Shown here piece by piece: positions 17,676 through 19,433 of a DNA stretch of 19,433 bases (positions are counted from its first letter, which is position 1; the number at the start of each line of letters is the position of its first letter). The notes beneath the pieces were generated by a model that worked only from the letters and a program-made list of their open reading frames with translations, did not search any database and was not told the origin of the DNA. This stretch comes from an uncultured Rhodospirillaceae bacterium (lineage in GTDB: Bacteria > Pseudomonadota > Alphaproteobacteria > RF32 > CAG-239). The translations under genes and the position numbers were made by a program. The stretch covers positions 1 through 19,433 of the forward strand of contig OMQI01000160.1 in NCBI GenBank assembly GCA_900313185.1, written 5' to 3'.

Positions 17676-18194
17676 TTACATTTCAAAGATTATTCCTGCA
17701 ATGGCACTGATGGCAATGTAAAAAATCGGTGATTTTTTGATTATAAAACTCAATATCAGCAAAATAAGCGATAAAAGTTGAGTTTTCCATTCGGTAAGTG
17801 ATAATTTGGCAATTACCAATCCCGCATACAAAATCAGAGCTATCGCCGCCGGACGGATACCGAATAATATACTCTGAAAGGTGGGGTTTGACTTGTATCT
17901 CAGTATAAAATTACTGAAAAACAGCAAGATAATAAAAGCTGGTAGGGCTAATCCCAAAGTTGCGATAATTCCGCCGATTATACCTCCGGTTTTGAAGCCG
18001 GCAAAAGTTGCAACGTTAATCCCGATTGTACCGGGAGTGATTTCGGAAATTGCAATTATATCGGTGAGTTCATCCAGAGAAAACCAACCGAATTTTTCGC
18101 TTAAATCCGCTAAAAAAGGGATAGTAACCAAACCGCCGCCGATGGCAACCAATCCGATGGTCAAAAATTCATAAAACAGTTGCCAGTATATCAT
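17676..18194 (-). CDS. Chromate transporter family protein, half-size (second of pair)
   Basis: CHR-family proteins are membrane transporters; some export chromate, but many have unknown anions as substrate. This 172-residue protein holds one CHR domain: FLTIGLVAIGGGLVTIPFL near the start, then the conserved ITPGTIGINVATFAGF at about 50-65, and several further membrane spans. The start at 18194 is chosen because AAGGAAAA precedes it and it overlaps the upstream stop as ATGA, a mark of coupled translation. A longer in-frame reading to 18332 would lie within the upstream gene. Short CHR proteins normally work as pairs in opposite membrane orientation, fitting the adjacent homologous gene. I give no symbol because chromate as substrate is not shown. 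Confidence 0.9.
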   Translation of the reverse strand: MIYWQLFYEFLTIGLVAIGGGLVTIPFLADLSEKFGWFSLDELTDIIAISEITPGTIGINVATFAGFKTGGIIGGIIATLGLALPAFIILLFFSNFILRYKSNPTFQSILFGIRPAAIALILYAGLVIAKLSLTEWKTQLLSLILLILSFIIKKSPIFYIAISAIAGIIFEM

Positions 18195-18742
18195 ATTTTT
18201 TCCTTTTTCCCGACCGGAATCTTTTGAGCCGATATACCGGCTGCGCAACCGAATATAACCGTTGTTACCGGCGATATGGCAAATATAATTAACAGTAAAA
18301 ATGCTAAAGCAAATATGCTTCTGCCACGCCAATCTTTTACGTTGTTAATCAGCATATTTACGGCAACGTTGGTAATAATGGCTACGACCGAGGCTCTGAT
18401 ACCGTTGAAAGCGTGCATAATGGTTACGTTTGTTGTAATATCCGGCAATAGTGAAGCAATCAGCAAAATTACCATTATCGACGGTAGTATGACCGCAATC
18501 GTAGATACGATAGCTCCGGCTTTTTTGCGTAAGGTATACCCGACCATGGTGGCAACATTGATGGCAATAATTCCCGGAGTACATTGAGCAATTGCATAAA
18601 AATAGAGAAAATCTTCATCTTTCAGCCATTTTTTTTTGCGAACAAGTTCATCCTGTATCCAGGCAATCATCACTCCGCCGCCGCCGAATGTAAACATTCC
18701 TATTTTGAAGAAAACCGCAAATATCTCCGCTAAGCTCGGCAT
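18191..18742 (-). CDS. Chromate transporter family protein, half-size (first of pair)
   Basis: This 183-residue CHR-domain membrane protein is related to the next gene. The N-terminal FFKIGMFTFGGGGVMIAWIQDELV and the CTPGIIAINVATMVGYTLRKKAG segment correspond to the same motifs of its partner. Five or six membrane spans are likely. A basic C-terminal tail (PVGKKEKI) suggests a cytoplasmic end. AAGGAAG lies before the ATG at 18742, overlapping the end of the upstream radical-SAM gene, and its stop overlaps the next start (ATGA). The three genes therefore form one transcript. The pair is expected to make a heteromeric transporter; the substrate is not readable from sequence. Confidence 0.9.
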   Translation of the reverse strand: MPSLAEIFAVFFKIGMFTFGGGGVMIAWIQDELVRKKKWLKDEDFLYFYAIAQCTPGIIAINVATMVGYTLRKKAGAIVSTIAVILPSIMVILLIASLLPDITTNVTIMHAFNGIRASVVAIITNVAVNMLINNVKDWRGRSIFALAFLLLIIFAISPVTTVIFGCAAGISAQKIPVGKKEKI

Positions 18743-18745
18743 AAA

Positions 18746-19433
18746 TTACTTCCTTACATCAAATACCGCGAATTTATCTTTCAAATATGCAAGCAATTTT
18801 TCATCTTTGAAAAACTTTTCGCAATCGGAATCTTGTGTCGTCTTATCACTCTCAATCGGGCGATATTTTTGAATATAGTATTCTTTAACTCCCAAGTCCG
18901 CAAGTTCATCGGCAATTTTATAAATATCTTCCACGCTCAAAATTCGCGGGTCACAGGTTGTACGACACTCAAAATGTATGCCGCTGCTTAACAAAATTTG
19001 CAGGCTTTCTTTTACCTTTTCAACCTGCGCAATACCACCAGTGGCCTCTTTATAGCGAGCTTCTCGTAAAGGTGCCTTGATATCAAAACCTACCCAAACA
19101 ACCTTATCGATAACTTTACGCAAGGCTTCCGGACGATATCCTCCGGAGTGCATACCAACCGCGAATCCCATAGCCTTAACCGTGTCCATGGCTTGCGGCA
19201 GACCGTCTTGTAACAAAGGCTCGCCCCCGCTGAAAACAACCGCATCGATAATTCCCTTGCGATGTTCCAATAAATGTATCAAATTATCCCAAGAGGCTTC
19301 GGTTGGCGCATTCGGATTCTGTAACGACTGATTATAGCAAAACGGGCAACGCCACGGACAACCCTGCATAAAAACAACAACGGCCATCTTATTAGGAAAA
19401 TCGACGATACTGAATTTCTCAATATCGCCGATT
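18746..19433 (-). CDS. nrdG: Radical-SAM anaerobic ribonucleotide reductase activating protein, 5' end outside window
   Basis: Radical-SAM activases of this type (NrdG2 branch) use S-adenosylmethionine and a 4Fe-4S cluster to create the glycyl radical on anaerobic class III ribonucleotide reductase. The cluster motif CPWRCPFC (CxxxCxxC) and YNQSL follow GC near the start, with the SAM-binding VVFSGGEPLLQ about 40 residues later. An ATG at 19387 is in frame, but the reading continues open to the window edge as IGDIEKFSIVDFPNK directly before it. This matches the usual family N-terminus just ahead of the cysteine motif, so the gene is partial and its true start lies beyond 19433. It is followed after 3 bases by the chromate-transporter pair. 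No nrdD is in view, so another glycyl-radical partner is possible. Confidence 0.85.
   Translation of the reverse strand, partial: IGDIEKFSIVDFPNKMAVVVFMQGCPWRCPFCYNQSLQNPNAPTEASWDNLIHLLEHRKGIIDAVVFSGGEPLLQDGLPQAMDTVKAMGFAVGMHSGGYRPEALRKVIDKVVWVGFDIKAPLREARYKEATGGIAQVEKVKESLQILLSSGIHFECRTTCDPRILSVEDIYKIADELADLGVKEYYIQKYRPIESDKTTQDSDCEKFFKDEKLLAYLKDKFAVFDVRK

Noticed and set aside
18195..18332. N-terminal extension of the second CHR gene
   Set aside because: The added residues lie inside the first CHR gene and are not CHR-like. The start at 18194 has a binding site and an ATGA overlap.

Overview
This is an AT-rich, gene-dense stretch of bacterial chromosome made mostly of housekeeping genes, with a small accessory-looking section near the right end. 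It suggests a Gram-negative alphaproteobacterium with an AT-rich genome. The evidence is the alphaproteobacterial gene orders hflK-hflC-degP (next to mrp) and kdsD-lptC/A-lptB-hpf-ptsN, a long-form ribosome hibernation factor, and LPS biosynthesis and export genes. A host-associated, oxygen-poor lifestyle is possible: base composition and a radical-SAM activase of the anaerobic ribonucleotide reductase type point that way, but this is inference. I see no rRNA, tRNA, CRISPR array, insertion sequence or phage gene.

Layout. (1) 66-1061 (-): mrp, divergent from what follows. (2) 1163-4821 (+): hflK, hflC, a DegP-type protease and holC, tightly packed; an envelope protein-quality-control operon with a clamp-loader subunit at its end. 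(3) 4900-8101 (+): kdsD, a fused lptC-lptA gene and lptB, covering one step of Kdo synthesis and the inner-membrane and bridge parts of LPS export. (4) 8205-9235 (+): hpf and ptsN, with their own promoter; rpoN, which normally lies between lptB and hpf in this group, is absent. (5) 9307-11005 (-): fabD and fabG, starting fatty-acid synthesis, without acpP/fabF behind them. (6) 11182-13869 (+): ftsK. (7) 13934-16375 (-): gyrB. (8) 16526-17643: two divergent, unrecognised small membrane proteins with back-to-back promoters. (9) 17676-19433 (-): a radical-SAM activase cut by the window edge, followed by two half-size chromate-transporter proteins.

Convergent gene ends are separated by clear bidirectional hairpin terminators at about 9252, 13887 and 17644, and a further strong terminator lies at 16475. 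Promoter-like elements precede most transcription units.

The most unusual item is the LptC-LptA fusion. One 503-residue, membrane-anchored polypeptide carries an LptC domain followed by an LptA region with three tandem copies of a 74-residue beta unit, and the window holds no separate lptA with a signal peptide. This could be a covalently pre-assembled, extended periplasmic LPS bridge. The other findings are modest: missing neighbours in conserved clusters, operator-like palindromes, and an unknown divergent membrane-protein pair. No wholly new multi-gene system is evident.
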